A DNA stretch of 64,000 nt from Catonia carolina. Lineage: Eukaryota; Arthropoda; Insecta; Hemiptera; Achilidae. Every line of letters begins with the position of its first letter. Position 1 is the first letter of the stretch. The translations under genes and the position numbers were made by a program. The notes under the pieces are model-generated. The model saw only the letters and a list, made by a program, of their open reading frames with translations. It did no database searches and was not told the DNA's origin. The DNA is taken from NCBI GenBank assembly GCA_035578175.1, contig JAQMRL010000003.1:94409969-94473968 (forward strand). The letters run 5' to 3'. Positions 44,254-54,715 of the stretch are shown here, piece by piece.

Positions 44254-44448
44254 GTTTTTCTTTTGTTCTTTGTTTATTTAACGTCGCATCAACTATAGTG
44301 GTCATTAGAGACGACGTTGGGTTGAAACTGTGAATGACGAAATGATTTTTCTGTAACGTATGAAAATATGCCGTTCCTGAGTGGGATTCGAACCCAAGAC
44401 TGCATGATGAGAGGCGATTATGTTACCAACTACGCCAATGTGGCCGGA
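44254..44448 (-). repeat. tRNA-derived SINE, family 1 (long-tail subtype)
   Basis: Flanked by AAATACGTTTT (44243-44253) and AAATATGTTTT (44449-44459), one mismatch. On the minus strand: A box in GGCGTAGTTGGTAAC (near 44430), B box GGGTTCGAATCCC (near 44387), then CATACGTTACAGAAAAATC and a 3' part TTGATGCGACGTTAAATAAA (complement of about 44273-44292). The 3' half differs from the 23.6- and 62.8-kb copies, defining a subtype shared with 58.8 kb. Confidence 0.9.
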
Positions 44449-44623
44449 AAATATGTTTTTATATTCAAAAAATTCACGGTACGTTATATTCGTGAACCAA
44501 AATTCCTAAAAATATCAAATTTTTGCAAGAAAATTACCTATTCTGGATGGTGGCCACCCTGGTTTTTTACACTATTGTGACTCACTTAAAAATGACCGGC
44601 ACTCTTTAGTAGAACTAATTCTG

Positions 44624-45205
44624 CATCAGATTTTTACATAAAAGATGTCATTTTGTCAGTGATTGTCATAAACGTAGTGACTGTGGAACAGATATCTAGT
44701 TTCAGTTATTTGAGTGTGAAGTATCTTTTTTGAAGGATGATGTTGTGACAATAAAATCAATAGACTTAGACAAATTTGCCGGACAATTCAAAGAACCCTA
44801 AAGCACAAACAAAGAAAGGAAGTGGAAGTAAAGTTCTACAAAGCTATAGCATAGCCAGTTCTAAAGTGTGGAAGTGACGCATGGGTGCTTTCAATCAAAG
44901 AACGAAGCCGAATCAGAGCTGCGAAAATGAAATTTCTTCGGGTAGTGGATTGCTACACTCTTGAGGACAAGATTAGAAGTGACATTGTAAGACAAGAGTT
45001 ACAAATATTTAGCATGGAGAAGAAGATCAATGAGTACAGAATCAACTGGAGTAGAACGCATGAAGGGAAACAGTTTGGCAAGATTGGCAATGAATTATGA
45101 GCCAAATGAACGCAGAGCAAAAGGGTGTTGGTTGTCTGAGGGGAAGGTGGTTTCCGGAACAAGCAGTACTGCCTAACCCACGAAGTAAAGAAGAAGAAGA
45201 AGGTG
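44624..45205 (+). mobile_element. RTE-like retrotransposon 3' fragment with (GAA)n tail
   Basis: Flanked by TAATTCTG (44616-44623 and 45206-45213), a possible 8-bp duplication. It ends in AAGAAGAAGAAGAAGG. Internal frames carry the linker and C-terminal region of the reverse transcriptase (see the overlapping entry). Confidence 0.7.
44693..45100 (+). pseudogene. RTE-like reverse transcriptase, C-terminal relic
   Basis: Blocks in order: QISSFSYLSV (44693), INRLRQICRTIQRTLKHKQR (44758), VKFYKAIA (44828), then the open frame 44885-45100 with RSRIRAAKMKFLRVVDCYTL, IRSDIVRQELQIFSMEKKIN and EYRINW. They match the EQVxxFxYLG, INxxRxICGTIxRTLR, KFYKxxAxPxLLYGSExW and RxxAAEMxFLRxVxGYTLxD blocks of insect endonuclease-reverse transcriptases. 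Two stops and a shift; the palm domain is absent. Confidence 0.8.
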
Positions 45206-45263
45206 TAATTCTGTTCACATAGAAACAATTAATCTTTTGTATAATATTAAATAATTTGAACTC

Positions 45264-45545
45264 CCCGGGTTAGTCTAATGGTAAAGTCGTCGTCAGCTGT
45301 TTGAAAGCTGATACAATAAGACCAAGGTTCTGTGCTTCAAATCCTAGTAAAAATAGTTTTATTCGAATTAATTACTAGACAGTGATTACCGTTCTATTTT
45401 GATGATAAGGATTTCATTAACCATACACTTTCAGAAATGATCGGCCTGAAAATGTACAAGACTATAATTTATTTACAAGTTATACATATCATCCTCATCT
45501 CACTGGGCCATGGAGTTGCATGTAGTTCTTAAACTGGACAGATTG
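45264..45545 (+). repeat. tRNA-headed SINE, family 3
   Basis: Near-collinear with the sequence at the window's right end (63731-64000): GGGTTAGTCTAATGGTAAAG (A box TAGTCTAATGG), a hairpin TCAGCT...AGCTGA in the anticodon-arm position, CTTCAAATCCTAGTAAAAAT (B-box part), ATTACTAGACAGTGATTACC, TCGGCCTGAAAATGTACAAG, and CATCCTCATCTCACTGGGCC. At ~280 bp it is longer than families 1 and 2. Confidence 0.8.
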
Positions 45546-45549
45546 CAAT

Positions 45550-46090
45550 GTACACAGATTAAGGATTAAAAAAATACACAATTTGACATAATTATCTAAT
45601 AATTTCTGAGGTATACAAGATTGAAATATCCCAATTTTGAAATTTTATTACGAAGAGTTTCAATATTTTTTCCAATTGAAATACATCAGTTTGAAAAATT
45701 CTTAATCGATTACGTTACATACTTTAACCCGTTTATAAGAAAAATTCCTTTATAAAAGTGATTCAAACGGTTCTGAATATTTTTGTTTTTTATTAAAAAT
45801 GTCGGACAGACAGGAAAATATGGGATCTTTTTAGGATCTATATTCACTCGACATTTTTGTTTCAGAATATTGAGTAGAACATGTCCTAGGTGTTCTCTCT
45901 TCTTTCAAACATCTGTACATTATCGGGAATTGGACATTAATGACACCCACCAAATTTAATCGAGGATTTTTAATGAATGCCAACTTACTATAAACTAATA
46001 AACAACCATACGAACACTGGACATCCTGGATTTTAAGATAAGTGCACTAAGCCAAACCAAACCACTAGTTTTAAGGTAGGCATATCTACA
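45550..46090. other. No gene recognised
   Basis: Unassigned sequence between a SINE and a family H fragment. Confidence 0.5.
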
Positions 46091-46096
46091 TTTATT

Positions 46097-46742
46097 ACTT
46101 TCTCTTGCCTATATGAATATATAGGAAGAAAAGTAGGCTATTTTTTTCATGTCCATTTATCGACATCGAGTTTTCACCGGATCTACAAGTTTTCGGAGCC
46201 CCTAAACCCAAAAAACATGTTTTTAGCGATTGGTTTGTGTGCGTGTGTCTTTGTGTGTATGTATGTGTGAACAGAATATCTTAAGAACGGAACACCGTAC
46301 GAACTTGAAACTGCAAAATTAAGTTAGATACTCCAACCGGACCCGACAAGAACATTTTCATCAAAATCGGTCAACTGGCAGTAGTTCGTGTCATTTTTCA
46401 CTTTTTTGCGATTTTCTCAAAACCGGCTCCTACGATTTTTTTAAAACTCGCCTGGTTTACTAATTTTTTATGCTATACAAGATAGGGTACGACGCGCCAT
46501 GTCTGCTAAAATTCTTGTGAAGGCTGTTTTCTCGTAGAAAAATTGTTTTTTTTTAATATGCATATGAGCGCAAAAATGTATGTAATAAAAGTTGTAGAGA
46601 ATTTCAAATCCTACAACTTTTATTTTAAACATTTTTTGCAGAACGCTTAGTTTGGCGGTAATTAGCGATTTTCTGTTTTTTTCTCACGAAAACGAGTCAA
46701 AAAAATCGATTTTTTAAAAAAAATTTTAGCCTTAGATTTTTC
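46097..46742 (-). mobile_element. Family H element, 3' two-thirds (H6)
   Basis: Plus strand begins ACTTTCTCTTGCC (46097-46109), continues through the AT palindrome, a TG tract (46233-46268), the GGTTGACCG complement and part of the duplicated core, then stops matching near 46742. The 5' end of the element is missing here; an isolated family H 5' end in the same orientation lies at 48135. Confidence 0.8.
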
Positions 46743-46744
46743 AG

Positions 46745-47845
46745 CCACCAGATTTTTTTTAGTTAGCCAACGGAAACTGCACACTTTGCTAGGGACTTTA
46801 ATTTTACAATGGTATTTTTTACTTATGGTGATTTAAATTCTACAGTGACCCTGTCAACCGGTTACTGGTCAATTGGCTGTCAACTGGTCGGTATCTTATA
46901 CAGGATTACGCACACACTAGAAGAACAACGTTCTGTTTAATTATAAACACGTTAAAAGCAAAGAAATATTAACAATGTTACTTTAAAATTAAAACTAACT
47001 TAAGCAATGTAAAATAGGAAAATTTTACTCAAAATACAAACCAGTAAAGTACGGAAAAAGCTTACTAAATGTGATTCTACTACCCTTTTCTTTATAGCCT
47101 ATTAAATTAGATTTATTGGTTTGAAGTCCTTGAGAACATTTCTACAATTATTACCGTTTTTGCTACGTAAATGCGCGAAATATTTATTAAAATGATTACA
47201 CTACTTTTTTGTTAAAACAAAAATAAACATGTTAAACGTTAAGTGGGTTATTAATACAAGAAAACAAGTTTCAACACCAATTAAAACTCTTTAATAGGCG
47301 TATTGTATTTTATTAACGAGCACAAATTTATTTATTATTTCTATTACATAGGAAAATAAATTTTAGACCTACGTCAAAGATGTATTCACAACGAATGCCA
47401 TAATATTTAGACACTAAACATGCACACATTTATACATAGAGGTCTAAAAAAAACTTCAAAGTATTTCAGAAGATTGCTTTTATACATTCATAACTTGTTT
47501 GTAAATTTATATAGCCGAAACACTGGCTGGTATTACACAATAATTTTTAGTATAACCAAATATGAAACTTAAGAAAAAATATTATTTGCAAGTTTCATTT
47601 CACTACGACTCAAACATTATAAAAAATATAGAAAATAACAAACTCATCATTTAAAACGAATATGATCAAATTTATTTCAGTAAACCATCCCTTAGATCAA
47701 GTAAATACAATTTCCACAATGGAAACACAGTAACTACAAGAAAGGTTAGCCATATTATGTAAAAACAGCTTTTATAAAAAGTAAATAAATCTAATACAAA
47801 ACTTCAGATATTTAAATAGCTAATCACTAATAATATATTTGGGTC
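46745..47845. other. No gene recognised
   Basis: Includes a short cluster of TCAACYGGT-like repeats at 46855-46895. Otherwise unassigned. Confidence 0.45.
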
Positions 47846-48134
47846 TTTTCCGTTTTCTGTATGCCACTATCAAATCCAAATTCCCTGAAAGGTTTCACAC
47901 GTGTTCATTTCCCCCACTCCCTGCCTTACTGAATACTCAACTGAGACAGACACACTCACGCACGTGTACACACGTCCAGTGCCAGTAAATAGTACTATGT
48001 TACACGTTCTGTTGTATTATTTTCATTTTTTTATTTATAGGTTACTTATAATTTGTTCGTAAATATTATTACTAAACTTATTCTTATTATTTACATTTAA
48101 TTACTATTATATTACTATTACGTTATATATTTTT

Positions 48135-48191
48135 TTAATTATTTACATTGAGAAGAGAAAGTCGTGTGAGTGTTTCACATAGACTTTTTTA
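48135..48191 (-). repeat. Isolated family H 5' end
   Basis: On the minus strand TCTATGTGAAACACTCACAC (48188 downward) and ACTTTCTCTTCTC match the first ~45 bases of family H (TCTGGTGTGAAACACTCACAC, ACTTYCTCTTGCC). Further match into the element is weak. Confidence 0.65.
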
Positions 48192-48293
48192 GTTGCCACA
48201 TCTTCTGAGATTATGCAATAACCCGCTTTCCTGAAGGAACTCTACAGCATCTTCCTCCGTCCAAATATTCTTAAATAACTCTACAAAATTCAT
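48192..48293 (-). pseudogene. ISXO2-like transposase, N-terminal fragment
   Basis: From ATG at 48293 the minus strand reads MNFVELFKNIWTEEDAVEFL then QESGLLHNLRRCGN, stopping at the junction with the family H 5' end. The pattern (acidic EEDAxEFLQxxGLL followed by a first cysteine) is the start of insect-genome ISXO2/IS1595-type transposase proteins, in which a zinc-ribbon of CxxC pairs follows. The rest of the ribbon and the DDE domain are absent. Confidence 0.6.
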
Positions 48294-48439
48294 AGTAGAT
48301 GACTGTGAAATAGGAGTGGAATTGACAATAAGCAGGACATTGTCAGTCAGATTGGCACTCTAGACGCAGGAGTGGGAGAAGTGTGCAACCCTTCAGGGAA
48401 ATCGGATTTGATTCTGGCATACAGAAAACGGAATAGCCC

Positions 48440-48715
48440 CATTTACATATATAACATATATTCAGAACAAATTATGAAAAAAGTCATATTCAAGCATGGA
48501 CAAATGCATTAGAGTTATCGGAACAAACAGTTCTACTAGACATCCCAGTACGTTTGTTGGGCAGAGAAAACATGAAATTATTCGGCATAATAGTGTGTTT
48601 TGTTGGAAAACTTTTTATTACTTAGATTTTACTTAGTTACAAAGATCATTTGATGAAACCAGCATTTTTCCTTTATCTGTAGGCCAGGTTTCTGTTCTCG
48701 CTGAGGACATAAGTG
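48440..48715. other. No gene recognised
   Basis: Spacer between the inverted repeat arm and the CpG-rich patch. Confidence 0.5.
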
Positions 48716-48724
48716 TTATTATTC

Positions 48725-48930
48725 GACATATGTACCGCGCCAGCGAAATTTACCGCCCAGCTGGATCTCGAATCGGATCATGTGTTCGAGTTTTTGCCGG
48801 TCGGATAAGCCCAGTAAGAAGTACGGTCTCGAAAACCGCGAATGAAATCGAGAAGACAGCCGCTTCAGCCGTCTGCCCTCTCGTAACACTTGAACGCTAC
48901 TCTAGAACACCGTTCTACTGAAGTGTAATT
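48725..48930. promoter_or_regulatory. CpG-rich patch, unknown function
   Basis: About 20 CpG dinucleotides in ~200 bp (by eye), in sharp contrast to the flanks. A 63-codon frame at 48730-48921 (+) begins MYRASEIYRPAGSRIGSCVR and matches no family I know. No strong splice donor borders it. It might be a promoter or enhancer, an exon, or a fragment of a GC-rich mobile element. Confidence 0.35.
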
Positions 48931-48934
48931 TCCC

Positions 48935-50465
48935 CAACGCGTACTTGAATGGCATTCTAAATACAAGAGGAACTTTGTACGAAAACGTTATCGATAAATG
49001 AGTTTTCTATGTTGTTATTAATAAAGGTTTTAACGGAAGAAAACTTAAGATTCTAAAATATAATATTTCACACTAGTTTGGTAAATCGATTATTTACCCA
49101 GAAAAACATCCCACTTTTTATAAATTTAGGAATCACTCGACTGGTAAGAAATTGGAAATTAAAACACTGAAAAAAATACTTCTTAATACAATATTTCTAT
49201 AAAACTATCAGATCATATCAATATTGATAGGGGCGTATTTTTTTTAATTCTTCTAATAAGAAGATTAAATACTGCTTTTCCGTATTTTTTATTAGTTAAA
49301 TTATTTAATAAATTTAAACGGTTTTAATTTAGATATATCTCCATATGCATTAATAGCAAGTAAAAGTTAGGCAAACCTAGACATTTTATACTTAAGATAT
49401 CTCTACCTGATAAACCAACAGTAACGATAGGTATATGTAATGGCACATGGAGCAGATCAAACCTTACAATAATGTTGTCATAACTTTGAGTAACACAAGA
49501 CACAGCCCACCTGTAACGTGGATTTGCATTTACTGATTGGAAATTGAAGGGGAAGACTGTATAAATAATACGAAACCTGGTAAATGTCAAAGACAAGGCC
49601 GAATTTCATTTTATAACTAAATGACCCTGACTATAAATGTAAAATTTCTACTCGTTTAAATTATTTATGGTGTATTTTAAAACTACTTTTTTAGCTATGG
49701 AAAACGGTTATCAACTCTGCAATATGGGAAAACCAAGTATTAGGCCTACTCGTAAAAATACGTCTTTTATTAACCAATACAAGCTGAATTAAAAACTATG
49801 TTAGAATAATTTTTTCCCAATGACATGACCTGATTTCATTTAGAGTTGATTAAAATATATAAAATTTAACACAATATTAACAGGCCACACATTAAAATTT
49901 GACATGCTGTCATCTAAAAAGAAAATGGAGATGAAGTTTAAAAAAAGAATGAAAGAAAATTACTAATTAATACAAATGAATAACTATTAGATTCTTTGTG
50001 AGAATGGCGGTAAACGCTTTTGAATACAGGAATTTGTTTAAATAAGTCGACTGCGTAAAATTCTGTTCATTTTTCAGATATTATAACGCCAAAAATTTCA
50101 CAATAGTAAGTGAATGTGCCTGTACAGTAATTTTCGTTTCATGTAGTAGATAATTTGGATAATGTTTATAAATTTCAAAATGGCCGCACACAAATGATAT
50201 AACGGTTGGAATTTAAATAAAACTAGTGAAAATTAAATTTAATAACAGTAGGCTTGTAATTTAAATTTGAGAAAATATTTTAATACGGTATGAAAGATTT
50301 GAATAAATTAGTAAACCATAAAAACCAAATTTAGAGGATTTTTTAACAAGTTTAAAATACCAAACAAACCACAGTTTCAATTGGTTGAGGGTGGGGAAAT
50401 TATCTTTGTTTACATTTATAGTAAAATCAATCAAACATCGTTTTAAAACAAAATAGGGTTACCAT
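48935..50465. other. No gene recognised
   Basis: The 90-codon minus frame 49324-49596 is the longest open frame here; it is hydrophobic in parts and not recognised. The rest is AT-rich. Confidence 0.45.
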
Positions 50466-50477
50466 TCAATTGTAATT

Positions 50478-51296
50478 TTTTTTTTTTTTTTTCTCTTTAA
50501 TTCTTTATTTACAACTGTAAAACGTTACAACAAGCAAATGTGATGATTATGATAATAATGTAAATGACATGATAGGCATGAGAGGGGTAGGGCCCCCATT
50601 GGTGCCTCCCCAAGAATGAGATTTGTATATCAAATTAGCAGGTCTCTACTCCAGCGTCTTTTAAGGCGTCTAGGGGGATTATCAGGTAAATGGACGGAGG
50701 AAAGTGAACGCACCAGGGGGTTCTCGTGTTCGTGTGACTTGTCGTGAAAGCGTTTGTATAGGTATTCAATGGAATTTTGTACAAGTGGTGTTTTCAAATC
50801 TGTATGTAAGGTTTTGTTGCTAACGTAAAGAGGTGCATTTGCTATAAGGCGTAATGTTTTTGACTGGAATGCTTGAATTCGTTGCAAATTAGAGGGTTTG
50901 GTTGAACCGTAAATTTGGGATCCGTAGGTCCAAATAGGTTTCAAAAGAGAACAATATATGCGTAATTTTTGTGCCATTGGTAATTTTGATCGTTTGTGAA
51001 GTAGGGAATATAGAAGTTTAAGTCGGGAATTCAGTAATAAACGTTTCCGTTTGATACGTGTGCTCCAAGTTAGTCGTTTATCGAAAGTCAGACCGAGATA
51101 CTTGACCGTATCTGTCTTTGTGAGAGGTTCATTGTCTATGTATACTGGTGGGCAATCACCATGACGGAGTGTGAAAGTTACGTGAAGGGATTTTGTCGTA
51201 TTAAGTTTTATTTTCCATGTTTTACACCATTCGTGTATAAGATTGAGATGATGTTGGAGGGTTAGTGAAGCGTGTATAGAGTTTTGGTCTCGGGCT
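50478..51296 (-). mobile_element. Jockey-like subfamily A, 5'-truncated insertion with target-site duplication
   Basis: Exact 10-bp flanking repeat AATTGTAATT (50468-50477 and 51297-51306). On the minus strand the element runs from 51296 to a poly(A) tail (T run at 50478-50492). The 3' UTR is ~140 bp. The youngest-looking jockey copy in the window. Confidence 0.9.
50630..51295 (-). pseudogene. Jockey reverse transcriptase, C-terminal 221 residues
   Basis: Uninterrupted frame from the truncation point to the stop: HHLNLIHEWCKTWKIKLNTT, then VKYLGLTFDKRLTWSTRI, LLKPIWTYGSQIYG, LRLIANAPLYVSNKTLHTDL and RRLKRRWSRDLLI. These are the conserved post-palm blocks of jockey reverse transcriptases (WxxxWxIxxNxxKS, VKYLGxxxDxRLTW, PIWTYG, NAPxYVxNxTLHxDL). 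The catalytic YADD and the endonuclease are missing because of 5' truncation, so the absence of stops reflects recent insertion and not function. Confidence 0.9.
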
Positions 51297-51309
51297 AATT
51301 GTAATTAAA

Positions 51310-52900
51310 GACAAAACAGCGTACAATATTTACCGGGTGTTTCAAATAATTATTTCGTCGTTCACTTGTACCGTTATAAGGTACAAATAGCTTAACAATA
51401 TATACTATTAAGGTATTTCTGACTTACCATAATTTAGGTACAAATTCAACCTAAAGGTATGAAAAGAACACATAGTTTAGAATTAGGAAATTTAGGATCG
51501 AAATTAGAAAATAAGTGGTAAATATAGCCAAATGTTCAATAGGGTATCGGAAAGCGTTGTATCCTGCAGGTGAGTATTTGTTTTCCCCTCTGAATTCTGC
51601 AGCCTCTCTTCCTCACGCCAACCTTCAGGCAATCGTCGCGATGGTTTACCTACTTTTTAGGATTACAGGTCGTTTTAACTTTGGTTTGGGGGTTGAATGC
51701 TGGACTACCCGAAATTATGGTAATATAATACATATTAGTGCAATCCTTTAGGATTTATTTAAGAAGAAGGTTTTCAGTTCGTAAAGAAACAGGAGGTAAA
51801 AAGATAAAAAGTTCCACAAGGTAGAAATAAAACAGAAATTGTCTTTAGTATCACCCAGTATTAATAGCGGTAGTTTTAATTATGGTACAGTATGCGACTA
51901 TTGTTAACATTATTGCCAACTGGTGCATTTATTGTCAACGATGCCAAATAACTAAACATGTATAGATGTACAAAACTTATGCCAAAACTGTCCGTTTTTT
52001 ACCAATATATTTTATTCTAATGTATGATTCTACCATAACAAGAACTTAAATTTATTTGCTGCCAAATACCAATTGAGTTAAATAATTTTATGTAATGTAC
52101 TAAAATTTAAATAGTTTAATAAAATCGATAGTATCGAATATTAAAATAGAATTTTAATTTGTAAATTGAATTACAAGAATGACTCAAATTATTTGCATAA
52201 GCATTTCTGTCAAATTAACGGTTAATCACCTTGTGATACGGCTATAGGGCTATATTAAAAATTCAAATTAAGAAAAATATTTCAGGATAAATATCTTGAT
52301 AGAACGAGTTGTTCCTACTAAAACAAATTGTGTTCTATAATTGAAAAAAACTGATCGACAAAAACTACGTCTTGTTTTTATTTTGTTCATATCTTAAAAC
52401 TATTATATTGTTGTCCGTTTTTGGACATTTTAGACCACGGAAAATAACTTTTGAAAGCACGGAAGCTCTTTTAGCAGCCCACACCCTCAGCATTCTTTTA
52501 CTGAAAGTTTTCTCATATCTTCCGCCCGTCCGATATTCTGGTTTTTTCGTTGAGGAAGCTTTAAAATCAGTATTCATTAGTCTAAATTTGGTTCAACTCA
52601 CTTTGTTCCTTCAGCTAATTCAAAGTTTCTTAATATAATTTCAGAATTCTTTAATCCACTCATCCGACATCTGACGTCTATTATTTGATATAAAAATTGG
52701 TTTTTGGACTCGCTTGCCATCTATACCAAACAAAAATGAACTTAGAAAACTAACAAATATTTGAAGAAAACTAAAATGTTTTTATGGAGGCCTAATGCAG
52801 AATAATAAACGTGGCAACGGAGGGAGACATTTATATCTGCTTAAAAAAATGCAATGTAAACTAATTTTGAGCTTTTTATCTACAACGGTTTTTTGAAAGT
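51310..52900. other. No gene recognised
   Basis: At 51563-51573 GCAG|GTGAGTATT is a good splice donor in the plus strand, and the 78-codon frame 51515-51751 crosses it, so the frame is doubtful. Overlapping 70- and 88-codon frames at 52365-52638 on opposite strands have no recognised domain. Confidence 0.4.
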
Positions 52901-52918
52901 TGTAACACCTTTGATATT

Positions 52919-52942
52919 GTTTTTTTTTTTTTTTTTTTTTTT
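52919..52942. repeat. Poly(T) run
   Basis: An uninterrupted run of over 20 T. It could be the poly(A) tail of an unrecognised minus-strand retroposed sequence to its right, but no such sequence was identified. Confidence 0.8.
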
Positions 52943-52944
52943 GG

Positions 52945-54555
52945 CAAATTCCAACATCGAAATTGTAGAACAATTCCAGCAGGAAAACTATGAAAACCGT
53001 ATTTTACATACCCTTGTTAATAAGCAAATAATTTATTTTTGGAAATCTCTACTTTATGACAGTAAAAGAAAAAAAAACATTCAACGTTAACTATTTTGTT
53101 AGATTACAGGAACACAAAAACTTACTAACAATTTATTTTATATGACAATATTTTAACTCAAAATCTAAGGTTGAAACGTTTCAATTGTTTGAATTAGTCT
53201 TGTGGGTAGTAATAAAAAAATTAATGAAACATTTTCTATACGTTGCTTCTTTCTCTTTAAATAATTTTATTTTTACTTTCTTGTAAACATCACAAAGGTC
53301 TCAACGATCGACGGATTTTTGGCTTCTCTTAGTTTTTCTTCCAGTTTGTCAAATCAATTACTTATTCTTCAAATCAAATTAATAGATTTTAGTAATGTAG
53401 CAGTAAAAAAAACAAAAAACTTTGTTCCACGGTTAACAAAAAAAAAATTATTTGTTACGGTATATTCATTTACTGGTTTTGGTTTAAAAATTACAAATTA
53501 ATACCAACTAGAAATTCTTTCTAATGAATTAAAATAAATATTAGTGAGTGCTAATAAAACTGTCAGTTATTTTAAGAATAAGAGAAATATCTGATACCAT
53601 ATTATTTATGAAATATTTGAACAAAATTATACCAAAGTTTGAGTGAGAAAACACATTAAAATATATTATATCAAATGGAGCAAACAAATTGCGTATAAGA
53701 ATAAAACAGCTGGGATATAAATGAAAGCACGTTTCATACTTTATCAAACAGACTAGTGCGTGTCCTGTGCAATGAAAATGGCGCACAGCTGTTCCGACTG
53801 TTTCCAGACTAGAGAGGACAGCACGTTGTCCATCGTTTACAAGGCGTACATGCTATCCAATGTTTGTAGTGTTTCATCGTAGATGCTGATTGCCAAACTA
53901 AAAGAAATGATGAACATGTGCTGCTAAACATATATAACAAAAATAATATAATATATTTCATATTTATTTTTTGAAGATTTTAGTTTTATATAAAAATTAA
54001 TGTATAAATACGTTAACTAATAAATTTAATTTAATTTAGCTACATTGTTAGCAGTTTTTATATATATAAATACAAAAGTTCTCAACCGACTGTTTGGCTC
54101 ATTCCCTTATCACCAATTTTTTAACTTTCAGGTTACCTGAAAAGCAGAATGCGGCTTATTTCTCTTTTAAATCTGAACAGAAAACATAACATCATTTCGA
54201 ACTCAAACCTACGGTGTACGAAAAAGGAACCGACCCAAAAGCAATTTATATTATTTTAACCATAATTAGAACTCATTATGTGGTATAAATACTATTATTA
54301 TTGTATTTTTTTAATTTTATTTAACTTATTTTGCTACTGTATGAAAAAAATCAGCAAAAATGTTTAAAACTAAATTAACAAAAAATAAAAAAACTGCGTT
54401 AATGGCTTCGAGACACCATCCAGTAATACCTCACCCGATAAATTATAATTGTGTTCAATTTTAATTTATATTTTTGTACACGTAATAAATGTTTAAGACC
54501 TGCGTTAATAAATCATGTCTTTATTCCATCGATGTTTCAGTCGTCTTTGTAAGAT
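52945..54555. other. No gene recognised
   Basis: A less AT-rich segment at 53755-53900 has no motif. Otherwise unassigned. Confidence 0.45.
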
Positions 54556-54559
54556 TCCT

Positions 54560-54715
54560 CATAGTTCTGCAGAATTCACGTTGCATATCTAAGAATTGTT
54601 ATGATTTTTAAGTTTGTCTCTGAACCTACGATACAGTTTTAGACGTGTCGTTGACCTAAGGAACGCTTAAGTCATCGCGTAGTGTTCTATTGGATGCATA
54701 CATTGGGCAATTATA
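54560..54715 (-). pseudogene. Jockey-like reverse transcriptase, short relic
   Basis: The minus strand reads NCPMYASNRTLRDDLSVP-stop (54709-54658), equivalent to the NAPWYVxNxTLHxDL block, and a shifted YRRFRDKLKNHNNS near 54620-54580 that fits the following helical region (xxxxYxxRLxxHxN). It is distinct from subfamilies A and B. Confidence 0.6.

Larger units (their letters stand above)
47850..48431. repeat. Inverted repeat pair flanking transposon scraps
   Basis: The 71-bp stretch 47850-47920 (CCGTTTTCTGTATGCC at its start, CCCCCACTCC at its end) is the imperfect reverse complement of 48369-48431. Between the arms lie a family H 5' end and an ISXO2-like fragment. Either two copies of an unknown repeat in opposite orientation, or long terminal repeats of one element. 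Confidence 0.65.

Noticed and set aside
49324..49596. 90-codon minus frame
   Set aside because: No family match that I can recognise and no flanking promoter or splice evidence.
51515..51751. 78-codon plus frame with an internal GTGAGT donor
   Set aside because: The frame reads through a good donor, so at most the first part could be an exon; no acceptor or homology supports it.
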